Shown: in pieces, positions 35,235 through 46,639 of the stretch
How the letters are laid out: every line of letters begins with the position of its first letter
Position numbering within the stretch: the stretch's first letter is position 1
Assembly: GCA_019426215.1 (NCBI GenBank)
Contig: CM033394.1
Coordinates: 23,022,195 to 23,086,194, forward strand
Source: Buddleja alternifolia
Lineage: Eukaryota > Streptophyta > Magnoliopsida > Lamiales > Scrophulariaceae
DNA length: 64,000 bases
Direction: 5' to 3'
Notes under the pieces: model-generated
Database searches by the model: none
Told to the model about the DNA's origin: nothing
The model's input: the letters and a program-made list of their open reading frames with translations, nothing else
Position numbers and translations under genes: made by a program

Positions 35235-37567
35235 ATGGCGAGTACCAGTGGTAGTGGCAATGAGGCTGTGATATACGGGCCTTTATTCGATAGTGTGCTG
35301 ACCGAGCAAGCCAATCATAGGTGTGAACTGGTTTTCAGCACAAATGATAGTGAGTTATTACTACGTTCTAGACGGGCAGACACTCATACATTCAATACTG
35401 CCTATCCCAGAGTTCCACATGCGCGTGTTCTTCATAAACTTAATGAAATGGGGTTTTACCGCATGTACAAGTTAAGTAAGATGGAAAATGATTTGGGTCT
35501 TATATCTTCCCTGGTTGAGAGGTGGCATCCGGAGACGAACATTTTTCATTTATGAAATGGAGAGGCTACGATTACTCTCCAAGACGTAGAAATTATATGG
35601 GGTTTACCAGTCGACGGTCGTCCTGTAATTGCTAATGATGGGTGTACGACATTGCAACACCATCAAGCCAGGATTTTCGACATCCTAGGGATTGAGACTA
35701 ACCATGTTGATTTTCCAAGTAATGGGTTGAAGATAAAAGCAAAGATGGCTGTTAATCATGTGAGTGCGGACAATACACAAATTACGGCGGATTCCGATGA
35801 AGCGGACGTTGATAAAATAGCACGATGTTGGGCATTTCTGTTGATAGATGTGATGTGTGCGAATAGTAGCGGAGATGTGATTCCATGCTTTTGGTTGAAG
35901 GTGTTAGAAGACATTCCCGCAGTTGGCATATATAGTTAGGGGAGTGCTATATTGGCGTACTTGTATCGAGAACTCTCAAAGGCATGCTTGAAAACCAAAA
36001 AAAGTGTTGCAGGTCCATTAAATTTGCTACAGGTGTGATACATTGTGTTTCAGTACATTGTGTTTTTACCTTACTTAGAACTAAGAATGCTTATGAGATT
36101 AATGTATTTACTTTTAACAGGTTTGGGCATGGTCACGGATAGTGGTTGTTAGGCCTACCAATCTTCCTCATAATATTGAGCCGGTAGATGAAATGGCATT
36201 GCACGAGCTCCTTATGGTGCACGGTAAGTTATTTATATATTCATTTTTATTAACAACATCATATTTTCTTTGCTTATTTTTGTTTTTCATATTGAAGGTA
36301 GTTTCCACCTCGATCACGGAGCTTTGTTGTTGCTAACAATCTTCCTGCATTCAGAGAGCAGCTTGATCTGATGAGCGATCATCACGTGAGTGATAAATTA
36401 TAGTCACATTATTATATTATATTATGAAGTATTATATGTCTTTGATATTAACAATATTCTACCATATTGTGTCTTATTTCAGTTTGTTTGGACTCCGTAC
36501 AATTTTTTCGATGCCGACATTGCTGAACTGCCTCCACAATGTTTGTGTTGGAGAGAATGGACATCTTCAATCCCATTGATATGCGTTAACATTGTGGAGT
36601 GGCACCATCATGAGCGTGTTATGCGACAGTTTGGTTACATACAAACTATTCCACCAGTAGTAGAACGCTTAAGGAGGATTAATCGCAGGGGACGAGATGT
36701 GGGAAACTTGATAGGAGAACTCAGTCGGGAAATTGAAATATGGCATAACTGTGAAAACCGCACTATAAATGGTGTTTCGGGTTTGGGTACGGCACCGGGC
36801 TATGAGGAGTGGTATCAGTCCATCACGCGTCATTTTATATCACGGACCTTCAATTGGTCGAGAAACGCATACCAAACAGGAACGGGTCCTCTTCTGCATA
36901 ATGTGGTTAGTATTTGATTTGATGCATGATATTTTTCTACATCTCTTATTTCTTTTATCTCATACTTTTGTGTATTTTTTCAGCGTCATGAAGTTCAGAA
37001 GGCGCAACACCTCCTCCGACAAGTCACTCAGACTGACAGTGATGCTGACAGAATATTAGGGACAGTGAGATCGAGTCTTTCTCACATTGCTAGTTCGGTA
37101 GGAAAGGAGGATGCACGACAAAGATGGACTCACACTCAACCGCTCCGTGTCGATCCCCCATCACAGGTATACCGTCCCACATTCGAGTCGCAATCACAAA
37201 TTTTACATCCTACTCCCGATCCCCAGTCACAAGGTTTCTATTATAGTGGAGAAGGCACTTCATATCCCCAATCACAAGGTTTCAATTATGGAGGAGAAGA
37301 CACTTCTTATAAGAGGTCAGACTCGTCGGACACAGTAATACCTTAGAGATGATTTTTGGTGCAACAGAGTCAACTACACCACAGAACCAGAGAAATATTT
37401 CTCCTGTTCCTTTAACTTGGGATATGAACATCCATGCACCTCATGAACAAGAATACGTAACTCAAGAAGATCAGCCGGCACCGAGAAATGATCGACGGAG
37501 ACAATCAGAAAGGGTGGTGAATCCCACTGTTTGCCTTATAGAGTTGCAACGTCGAAGGCAACAATAG
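35235..37567 (+). pseudogene. Plant mobile domain (aminotransferase-like, PMD) protein gene in MULE
   Basis: Exon 1 (35235-36032) encodes the PMD N-terminal half: a leader, 'LISSLVERWHPETNIFHL', then 'GEATITLQDVEIIWGLPVDG', the family hallmark, and 'LAYLYREL'. Further exons are about 36121-36223, 36302-36385, 36483-36905 ('FVWTPYNF', 'VEWHHHERVMRQFG') and 36984-37345, with a Gln/Pro/Ser-rich tail. Lesions are TGA at 35553-35555 and TAG at 35936-35938 in exon 1 and a frameshift near 37330-37350, after which a tail frame runs to 37567; the exon 2/3 joint is also out of phase with the obvious splice sites. PMD proteins include MAIN and MAIL of Arabidopsis, tied to silencing and genome stability, and are known passengers of transposons. 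Its role in transposition is unknown. Confidence 0.8.
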
Positions 37568-37806
37568 AAACCTTTGTAACTAATTTTATTATCCCACTTT
37601 TTGTATTTTATTAGTATTAGTTTAGTTATTGTTCAATAATATTTAGTTTTATTATCCCTTAAAGTGTTACAAACAAAAAAAAATCACAAGAATTATCTCT
37701 AATTATTAAGGCAATAAGGAAATTCTTTTTATTAAAATGAAAAATATTACAACATAGACATTCAATACTAATTAAACAATAAAATATTAAAAAAGTGCTC
37801 AACAAT

Positions 37807-40650
37807 CTACAAGTTCATCTCAGTTTGAATGTGAGTGCTCACGTTTCTGCCCACAAGTTGTTTCTTCTTCGAATAAGGGTCGCGGACTAGCTCAAAATTT
37901 GGGGTATCCCAATAATACTTGTCAGGCAATTGATAGAACCTTCCTTCATATGTTTTGATATACTCATCAACTCCGTAATATTGTTTAACAAGAATTATCG
38001 ACCTTAAAGTCATTGCTTTGGACAAGGCAACCGTGTGTGAGCATGGAATTCCAATTGCCGTCCAATTTCCACAAGAATAATTTTTATTTTTTAGGTCTAC
38101 GGAGTACCTTCGACCATGGCTTTCGAATTGTGCGCGACAAAAAACTTGGCCAGTTTGGTTAGAATAAGAAAATTTTCTAATTCCGTGGCTACTGTAAGCA
38201 TCGGTCTCCTTCTCGTATAGTTTAGTAGCTTTTCTTGTCAATGGACCATTGCTCTTCATTTTTAAACCATCTACCGCTCGATCACAAACATACGTGGCAG
38301 TTTTATGGAATGTTAATTCCAAAATAGCTGTAGGTGGAAGATGTCGAGCTATTTTCATCACATTATTAAAGCTCTCTCCTATGTTTGTAGTCATAATGCC
38401 TTCACGCAACCCTCCTTCATGTGAAAGTGTCCATTTTTCTTTCTCGATTTTGTCCAACCAAGCTCTAGCCTCTTCATTCAATGCACGGATTTTGTTCATT
38501 TCACGTTCAAGTTTTTCGATGCTATGTGCATTTCCTGCATTAGAGCATAGTTGCTTCAAAGCCTTATTTTTGAACGTGTGGTTAAAGTTTGAAATCACAT
38601 GACGTAGATAATATCGATGACATCCTAGAGAAAGGTGAAATGCGCATACATCTTTGGCTCCATTTAATAGGCCTTGATGACGATCAGAAAGAAGGCATAC
38701 GCCTTCGTTGGGTGAAACAAAATAGTAGCTTAGACACCGTAGAAACCAAAGCCAGGATTCATTCGTCTCATTATCAACGATTGCGAATGCAAGAGGTAAG
38801 ATGTTATTATTTCCATCCAGAGTAGTTGCAATCAACAACTTACCATTGTAGCGTGCATATAGATGTGTCCCATCGACACAAATGACTCTCCGGCAATGTT
38901 GGAATCCATCTATACATTGCTTGAATGCCCAAAACACATACTTCAACACTTTTGGATCTTCATACGCATCTTTGTGTACCCATTCAACAATTGTGCCTGG
39001 ATTCCATTTCTCGATAGCTCCCAATAACTTAGGTAAATTTCGCACGGGGTCCTCCCAAGTCCCGTATATAAGTTCATTTGCACATTGCAAACTGTACCAA
39101 GCCTTGCCATAACTTATTTCGCATTTCCATTTCTGTTGTACAAGTATTATTATTTGATTGATCTCAAATGCCAGATTTTCTTCCACATGTGGTATAAGTT
39201 CGTTGGCGATCAAATTCATGTCCAAGTTTGGGTGTTTCTCCCTGGTATTGTCGAAGAGACATGAGTGTAACTTACCGAATTTTGAAATTATCCACATGTT
39301 TAGTTTCACGTTGAAATGAGCTCGGAGTTCAAATTCGCATTGCTCGAGTTTGTCTTTGTGTTTGCATACCACTTTTCACTTGTTTGGTTCACTGATCGTC
39401 ACTTTGTACTCGCGTTTTTGGTGCTTTATGTGGTAATCTTTCACCGCTTTTTGCAAGCTCTTTTTGTTCTCAAATACCAAACACAAACAAAGATTACCTG
39501 TTCAATAATCATATCCATTGTTTCTACTCCACTTAGTAGACCTAATGAGTCTCCTTCTACTTTGGGATCTTTTGTGGAATAAAATGGGAGTACTCTGTGA
39601 AGTCTTTCTTGAGCCACTGTGGGAGGAACATCTTCCTCCTCGATTTTCTCATCATCATCGGTTGGTATGTAGTTCATTTCTTCATCCATGTCAGTGTCTG
39701 AAGGGCAGTAATCCGAATCTGGTGATTGAACATTCTCGTTATCTTCAAACTGATCCAAATGGGGTTCTGCTGAACTGTTCGCCCCTACGTGGTGAGAAAA
39801 AAGAGTATTGTAGTTGGCTTCCTCAAAATGCTCAGAAGGGCCTACATGGACAAACAAAAATTCGAAAGAACCACGGGTTAAAACATGATGACAAAATATG
39901 CATATATAAGAATAATAAAAAATAGTCTTAAAAAATGTGCATTTGGCCCCAAAATTCATATTTACCTGCATGCATATTAGGAATTGGAAAATCCCATGAA
40001 GAATCAATCCCCAAATTTTCATTATGTACAATTCCAACACCACCATACGCATTACCCGATGTTGAACATCCTATAAAACAATCACAAAAAATAAAAATTA
40101 AAAATATGTACAAACAAGAAATATTTTAGAAAATATGATGGCACAATGAAAGATAAAACATAGATTACCTGCTTGTACATCGGCCATTTGGCTTATACCT
40201 ATATCTAAATCTAGTAAGAAGGGTTGTGAATAAAATGGTGGGAATTGGTTTGGCATCAGCGTCACTTGTGTTAACAATGACGAAAAGGGATCCTGAGACT
40301 GTATTATTTGTTTCTCAATAAAAAACTCCAATGTAGAAACTTCATTCATAGGATCCAAGAAAAACCACAAGTCTTCATCGTCTTTGATTTCCATTAAATT
40401 CTCCCTAATGGTACCCCTTTTTCCATATGAGTATTTAATAAAAACTGTCAACCAAAATTGATTCACATCAATTTTGGTTCACATCAATTTTGGTTCTATC
40501 ATATAACCTTTTCACCAAATCAACAAATTTGATCTTACGGTCTATTCTCAGGTTAGCGCTCGGACGTATACTACTATATCTCATTGGATTTGATTCTTCG
40601 ATTATCTCACCATCAAAGAATATAATAAGTTTAACAGTGCTCGGTCTCAA
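37807..40650 (-). pseudogene. MULE transposase gene (MuDR type), damaged
   Basis: Minus-strand exons: 40650-40169 (PB1-like 'VKLIIFFDGEII' N-terminus), 40070-39966, 39841-39498 (very acidic, Asp/Glu-rich), then the main coding part to the stop at 37807. The main part has 'ELRAHFNVKLNMW', the MULE domain with 'VICVDGTHL' (first Asp), 'LLSDRHQGLL' (second Asp), 'CHRYYLRHVISNFN', and a SWIM zinc finger 'YSCGNWTAIGIPCSHTVA' near the C-terminus. Lesions: a 16-bp tandem duplication at 40464-40495 that shifts exon 1, an apparent one-base shift near 39465-39480, and TGA at 39378-39376. The 521-codon stretch 39372-37807 is open. Function if intact: cut-and-paste transposition at the terminal inverted repeats. 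Confidence 0.85.
40464..40495. repeat. 16-bp tandem duplication in transposase exon
   Basis: 'cacatcaattttggtt' occurs twice in a row (40464-40479, 40480-40495). Sixteen is not a multiple of three, so the second copy shifts the frame. The stop at 40470-40468 falls inside it, and the downstream conserved frame (40440 to 40169) lines up with the upstream frame only if one copy is ignored. Confidence 0.9.
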
Positions 40651-40799
40651 TATTTCTGCAAAATATCAATTATTAAATTATAGTTCAAACCGCAGAATAC
40701 TACTAAATTATATCAAAGTTCAAACTATAAACACTAAAATCAATAACAAGACAAAAAGTCAAATTATACTTACAAATTGTAGACCTTAAAAATTTGAAT

Positions 40800-41398
40800 T
40801 ATTTCTAATTTCAACTAAAATACCTAAAATTGAACTTACTAATCTGGGTAGGATACATAGATATTATACATACAAATTAGAATACACTAAACTCTACTAA
40901 ACAAACTAGATAATTAATAATACTAAATTAGTATTCTAATTTAAGCCCTAACTCAAGTTCTACATTAAAATTAAAAATTAAAGTTTAAATTAGCATAAAT
41001 CCTACGCCATTAACATACACTTCAATTTAACTAAGTCAAAAAACGAATTTAACAACAAATACAAATAACATAAATTACAATACTAAAATTTACCCGAATT
41101 TAACTAACTGTTACTTTGATTCTAAATTATAATTTAAAATTAGGTTTAAATTAGCATAAATCTTATAATATTTAAATCATAAATTACAAAATGAAATAAT
41201 AAACTTAGTAAAAAATAAATTTAACTAAATAATAATAACATTGAATTAAAAAAATTACTTGTAAATTTTTGAAAGATTGGATATTCTTGATCCAAATGTA
41301 GAAGAATGAATGTAGAAAAATAATGGAAGAATAGATGTAGAGAAATGAAGAATGGATGCAGAAAAAATGGAAGAATTGGGAAAATAAAAGTATGACAG
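40800..41398. other. AT-rich 5' region of transposase side of MULE
   Basis: No coding support. 41270-41385 has imperfect repeats of 'gaatgtagaaga' and 'aatggaagaat'. It probably holds the minus-strand promoter and leader of the transposase; no convincing TATA box was picked. Confidence 0.4.
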
Positions 41399-41463
41399 TC
41401 ACGCCTTGGGCCAAGGCACGACTATCACGTTTTGTAGTGTTCACGCCTTGGCCCAAGGCATTT
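41399..41463. repeat. Two palindromic subterminal motifs, right end
   Basis: Copies at 41399-41421 and 41441-41463 of the ACGCCTTGGNCCAAGGCGT motif (outer arm of each partly decayed). They match the two outermost copies at the left end in the inverted-repeat alignment. Confidence 0.8.
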
Positions 41464-41705
41464 TATGGTATTTTCTGATACTCGGTCAATTTTGTAGTAT
41501 TTTTTGATTTTTTTTTTTAAAAATATAATATTTCTTTACATTTTTCGATAAAAGATGAGGGTGAAAGTGATAAAAATGAAGTGAGAGAAAAGTGATGTGA
41601 AATGTATTACTAAAAAAATAATTAAAATTTGTTGGAAATATAAAAGTAAAAATAAAAATGAGAATATTTGCAGTTAAAACAATGAAAAAAGAGTATTTTC
41701 ATTTT

Positions 41706-42436
41706 GGGGATTGATATTCACACTCCTCTTTTTGATAATCACACTTCAACTAACTTTATATCTTCATCCTTTTACCAATATGCCCTTTTATATATTAAAC
41801 AATGCTTGACTTAAATTTATTTGATGGATAAATAACCTCTACATCATTATTTGGAATTCTAGTATTAAAAACATGAATAACTTTTTTATTAAAACAATAT
41901 TTAAAGAAAGTTTTTAAAATATATAAATTTTATTTTTTTAACAACTTGAAGAAGATATCATCCAAGCCGTTTCCATCTCTTTTTTTTATGATTTTTCTTT
42001 TGGAAAGTTCATGAAAGAGGTGCCTTTTTCATGAATTTTATTTTTATTCTTTTAGAATTTGTTAACAACAACATCGTTTTATTAACAATACAAATATAAA
42101 ATTCATGAAAACGACACCATTTTCATGAATTTTCCAAAATAAAAATAAAAATAAAAAGAAGGTGATGAAAATGGCTTGGATGGTGCCGTCTTCAAGTTGT
42201 TAAAACTATTTAATTAAATTTATAATATTTTTAAAACTTTTTTTATTATTTTAATAAAAAAGTCTTTCACATTTTTAATACTAGAATTCCAACCTATAAT
42301 GGAAAGGCTTATCCGTCCATTACATAAATTAGTCAAGTATTGTTTAGTAAATAAAAGGATATATTGGTAAAAAAATATATATATAAAGTTAGATGGAGTG
42401 TGATTATCAAAAAGAGGAGTGCAAATATCAATCTCC
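41706..42436. mobile_element. Foldback/MITE element with long inverted repeats (731 bp)
   Basis: The left end GGGGATTGATATTCACACTCC-like sequence pairs with the inverted right end (GGAGATTGATATTTGCACTCC-like), and the match continues inward for over 200 bp on each side. A second inner pair (41995-42040 against 42110-42190, around 'tcatgaa-tttta') leaves almost the whole unit able to fold. An 8-bp direct repeat TTCATTTT flanks it (41698-41705 and 42437-42444). No ORF. Lies about 150 bp from the end of the Mutator-like element. Confidence 0.8.
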
Positions 42437-42587
42437 TTCATTTTTAGATAAAAATGAAAATGAAGAAACGGATATGAAACATAGGCAAACATTGCCTACT
42501 ATTTAATTATCCTCAGTTCACCTCAAAAGTGTTAAAATGAGAGTTATGTATCACCCAAAACGAATAAACGAATTTAGAGTTCATTTT

Positions 42588-43469
42588 AGGAGTGTTCATG
42601 ATTTTTTGAAACCTTACAATACCAAATCGTACCGAAATTATAGTTTGTTTGTATGAAAAATTCAAGTTGTGGTATGAGCCAGTACCGTATCGATTATTTT
42701 GGTATGATTTTGGTTTTAAAAATTCTATACCGATAAAAAATCGTACTGAATCCTACATTATACATTAATGATTAATTATATTATTCATATTATATAAGTG
42801 ATTTTATAAAAGAAACATCGAGAACGTGTAGAGAAAAATACACTTGGAATCAAATTTACAGCAAAACTTATGTAGGATGTGGAGAATTTAAAAAAATATA
42901 TATGAATTTAGGAATTAGTTAATAGAATTTATCACTCGATTTTCTTATTAAATTTAGTATTTTTTTTTTGTTAATTCCAATTATAAATATAAAAGTTCGA
43001 TTCATATTTGATTTTTATTTTCTGTGGCTGTTATATTTTTTATTGTCAATAACTTTATTCTTTTTTAGTGTATTAATGCAAAACTTTGCTCGCTCAAATT
43101 TTTTTAAAGTCCTTCAATATTAAATAATAATATTTATTGAGATATTCATGTAACTTATATCTACTTTTTTATATATATTTTCTTTACTTTCAATTTAATT
43201 CATAATATGTCAAGTCTAGTGGTCTCTGATAAAGTCATAAATAATGAATTTATGATCAACTTCATGAGAATTTTGTGTATAAAAGGTGTACATGAGTCTA
43301 TCAAAAACTACTGCAAAACCTACCATACCATACCATACCGAAATCACATAATACCGTATGCAATCGTATTGGTTCTAAAAAGTCCAATTTTGATTTTAAT
43401 TATCTAAGTACCGCAACTATTGAAATGATATAAATTTAATATAAAAACCGTAAAAATCAAACCGTGTGC
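42588..43469. mobile_element. Probable MITE with right end cut by an LTR
   Basis: Begins 'taggagtgttcatgattttt' and contains repeated 'ataccgtac/ggtatg' motifs at both sides (42610-42750 and 43318-43440), like hAT-type MITEs in many plants. The right part ends 'aaaatcaaaccgtg' exactly where an LTR starts at 43470, so the terminal bases are missing. No target duplication can be shown. Confidence 0.4.
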
Positions 43470-44737
43470 TGATAAGTCGTTTTTATGTATTTTGGGCTCT
43501 TTATGTTGATGTTTTAGGTTCATTTATAGCGTGGTTTCTGTCACTTGTGCGTTGGGTGATTTCAGACTTTAAACGGATGTACACAAAGAAAAGGGTGAAA
43601 GACGACGTATAGAACAAATTCAGGCCAAGTTGTTTCGCATGACTGCGCCCAGGCGCCACTTTAGCCGCGCCCAGGCGCCACTTTAGCCACGCCCAGACTG
43701 CAACTGAAGGAAAAAACAAGTATTGCCATCTGTACGGCGCCTAGGAGCCATCTTACTCGCGCCTAGGCGCAGACCCACCGGCGCCCGAGCGCCATATCCA
43801 CCGCGCCTAGGCGCCAGTCAGCTTATTCCCCAAGACAGGTCTACTACGTAGACGGTGCCCAGGAGCCATTCTACTCGTGCATGGGCGCCCCTATAACCGC
43901 TTTTCAAAAGTATGAAGGCCAAAATCAGCAAAAGAGGGGGGTTCGAATTCTTAGCAATTTTTGGGGATTTCTTGGGATTGGGACCAGCTTATCATCAACC
44001 TTGAAGAGCAAGAGAAGAGGGGAAAGAAGAGATTGAAGCCTCCAATCAAAGATCCGATCATCAATCGAGCATAGAGAGTTTCTTAGCTTAGATTCATTTT
44101 TGTCTATGAACATGAATTTTATGCTTAGCTTTCCCTCTATGCATATTATGAGCTAATTTGTTAAACTAGGGCCACGTTGTTAGTATTGTTATAACAAGAT
44201 TATTTTCCATTTCAATTCGTATATTGCTATGTGTTGTGATTTTGTGATTGAATGTCTTACATATGCTTGATCAACATGTATTTGATATCATGCCTAGGTG
44301 AATTATTCGAGAGAGAATTGACTTAGGGTGCAAGAATTTCACAACATCACCGACCAAATAAGAATTGCCCTAAAAATAGGTAAAGATTCCTAGGTGAAGT
44401 CGTTCGATTTAAATCGATGAAGCTCTAGCTCGTTAATGCATGCTTAGTGATTAGATTTCCAGGTACACATACTTAGGAAACCATCATTTGAGTATAGGAG
44501 TCTATCATGAGACATCGGTTATTCTTTATCTTAGGAGCATTCACCATAGCAATATACGTCTAATGAATTGACAAATATCTTAGGACGAAAATACGCAACA
44601 TGTGCCCGAACGTGAACCCTAGTTACCTCTCATCCTTGGAAGTTAATCTCTCTTTGCTCTCGCTTTAGCTTATTCTACTTTCCTTTTTAGTTAAATCTCT
44701 AAATTACTTTTGTTTGTTATCAAAATCATAAACTAAA
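43470..44737 (+). mobile_element. LTR of the tRNA-Asp gypsy/LARD family, 3' end missing
   Basis: Starts TGATAAGTCGTTTTTATG and follows the family order: a GC-rich repeat cassette (43640-43885, repeated GCGCC-AGGCGCCA palindromes), TATA-like CTATAACC (43891-43898), then the conserved 'gtgattttgtgattgaatg' to 'gcttattctact' part. It stops near 44737, before the usual 'aagtctctgtgggatcga' end. Sequence from 44738 (gggataattgcataagatcc) is unrelated. Confidence 0.75.
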
Positions 44738-45191
44738 GGGATAATTGCATAAGATCCACTGTGATAAGTAAAACCTGTGCCAAACTCCCTTATGTTAAGT
44801 TTTTTGCGTAGCGCCCTCTTGTGTTCCAATTTATTCTGCATACTCTCCCATTTTTTTATTTTTTTCGTGTTTTTTTCCGTCATAAATATTCTAGATCCAA
44901 CCCATTTAAATTATTTGTTTATTATAAACATGTAAGGGGCAAAAATGCATTTGGAAAGGAAAAAAAAGAAATGGATTTCACAATTTCTTGGTGTAAATTT
45001 CGAACCTCATCAACGTTATTAATGTAAAAGTTGGTGATGAGGTTTTTCAAATTAAATATGATAAAATGAATGTAAATTTTTATTTTTAATGGGGTATTAA
45101 GTAGTTTTCCTAATCAATAAGGAAATAAAACCCGGATTAAAACTCCGCATGATTTATCGTCTCGTGCTACTTCTATTTAATGTTTATTTAC
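44738..45191. other. Intergenic, unidentified insertion-like start
   Basis: Starts 'gggataattgcataagatcc' and continues 'actgtgataag', the style of a Mutator-like or MITE terminus abutting the broken LTR, but no inverted partner was found within the window. No gene seen. Confidence 0.35.
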
Positions 45192-45208
45192 AAGTATAAA
45201 CAACTATT

Positions 45209-45353
45209 ACCCAATGCTTGTTTGTCTAGTGGTATCAGCTTCTATTTTCATATGGAATGTCTTGGATTCAATTTCAAATTATCACAAGTTGTGACTTTTG
45301 TTTTTTATTTAGAGTCTTATAGGGTCTGTGTGGCTAATAATTATTTAAAAAAA
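45209..45353 (+). mobile_element. Short tRNA-derived SINE (145 bp)
   Basis: Flanked by a 17-bp target duplication with one mismatch (45192-45208 and 45354-45370, aagtataaacaac-att). The head 'gtctagtggtatcag' is A-box-like, and 'ggattcaatttc' is a B-box that has lost its CpG. It ends in a run of A. The length and layout fit a plant SINE. Confidence 0.82.
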
Positions 45354-45370
45354 AAGTATAAACAACCATT

Positions 45371-46410
45371 GAGAAGGAAGGCAGCTAGAGTTGGCCAACG
45401 ATAAGTGTTTTTTTTTTTTTTTCATTGAAGGAATTACATAAAAATATATATCAAATATCAAATTAATTGTTTGTAATCATTAATTTTCAATTAAAAACTA
45501 GAAAATAACTACCATATATACATATAAAATAACTCGCACATGTGATAGAACATACTCGCTCGTGTGATAGAATGTGATTCATAAATTAGAAATCATTGAA
45601 ATTCAATTTGACATTAGCTCATTATAGTTGATATAAGATTTTCCTTGAGATTTGCTTATAAATCTCATCAAATCCAATGTATAGAGTTCTTAAATCAAAT
45701 TGGTCCAAGAATTTTCACCTTGACATTCCCAATTCAAAGCTCCAAATACAGTCATTTAGCTACTATCGTTTATTGTTCTACATCATAAAAAAGTACATAT
45801 GTATTAATTCATCAGAAACATCATAAAAGTACATTTGATCATTTATTACTTGCTTAATGTCTCACGCAAGAATCGTAATAATTAATTTGCTTATGGAAAG
45901 AATCTTACATTGTCGTGTAAAACACCTTGCAACAGACCATAATTAATTTAAGATGATAATTTTTATTCTCTAGTCCTAATAATATTATGACTTCTACTTT
46001 ACGATATATAACTTTAGATGAGAGTGGAAAAGTTAAAAGGTTTAAATTATTTCCTTTTTCTAATATATTGCTAGTATTTTCGTTAAATTTATAACACATC
46101 ATTCATGTAAAATTAATATTTTTTTATCTAAACTTTTTTTATTACATTTTCTTATTTAAAGTTCATTGGTTTTCACACAATTTTATATTTTAGCATTTTT
46201 CGGCAGATTAAGCGGAATATTCTGTTAGGATTCCATCACATGGATTACATGTACTCTAAAAATAAAAATGACATTTTATCAGTTGAAACAATATTTTTTT
46301 GTGGTTGAATTATTTTGAATTCTACTATTCAAAATGTCATTTCAACGTAAAAGGTAAAAATAGCGAATCATGAGGGTAATAAAATGTCATTTTTACCCTT
46401 AAAAGGGTCA
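45371..46410. other. AT-rich intergenic DNA
   Basis: A 17-base poly(T) run at about 45405-45421 and otherwise AT-rich unique-looking sequence. No ORF or element boundary supported. Confidence 0.5.
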
Positions 46411-46418
46411 CTTGCAAA

Positions 46419-46631
46419 CTATGATACACAGGCACTCCGAAAAATTATCACGTGTAATGTTGGACACGTGCGTGTTTGTGTCCAGCTATTGAGAGAAAAG
46501 AAAAAATACACATGAATATTCGTGTCTTAGCCGTATCTATGTACTAATTTTTTCAAAAAAATCACGTATCTGTTTCCCATATCGTGTGCGTAAACGTATC
46601 CCGAATCCGTGTTTGTGTTCGTACATCATAG
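46419..46631. mobile_element. hAT-type MITE (213 bp)
   Basis: Begins CTATGATAC and ends GTACATCATAG; flanked by 'cttgcaaa' (46411-46418) and 'cttgcaat' (46632-46639), an 8-bp target duplication with one mismatch. Inside are 'cgtatc/gatacg'-type repeats ('tcacgtatctg', 'aaacgtatcccgaatccg'). It has the same termini and interior style as the larger MITE at 57250-59560. Confidence 0.82.
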
Positions 46632-46639
46632 CTTGCAAT

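Larger units (their letters stand above)
34299..41546. mobile_element. Mutator-like element with transposase and plant-mobile-domain genes (7.2 kb)
   Basis: Both ends begin GAAAAA...AAATATTATATTT and remain inverted-repeat matched for about 150 bp, through 'atcagaaaat', 'ggcgtga-cactacaaaa' and the palindromic motif described separately. A 9-bp direct repeat flanks it, the standard Mutator target duplication. Inside are a plus-strand plant-mobile-domain gene (exons 35235-37567, TATA at about 34574) and a minus-strand MULE transposase (40650-37807), with their 3' ends facing each other about 240 bp apart. This is a complete two-gene element with the source transposase still recognisable. Both genes carry inactivating lesions, so it is probably immobile unless helped in trans. 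Confidence 0.9.

Noticed and set aside
44738..46410. Mutator-like element starting GGGATAATTGC
   Set aside because: The inverted partner end was not found, so only the left border is suggestive.
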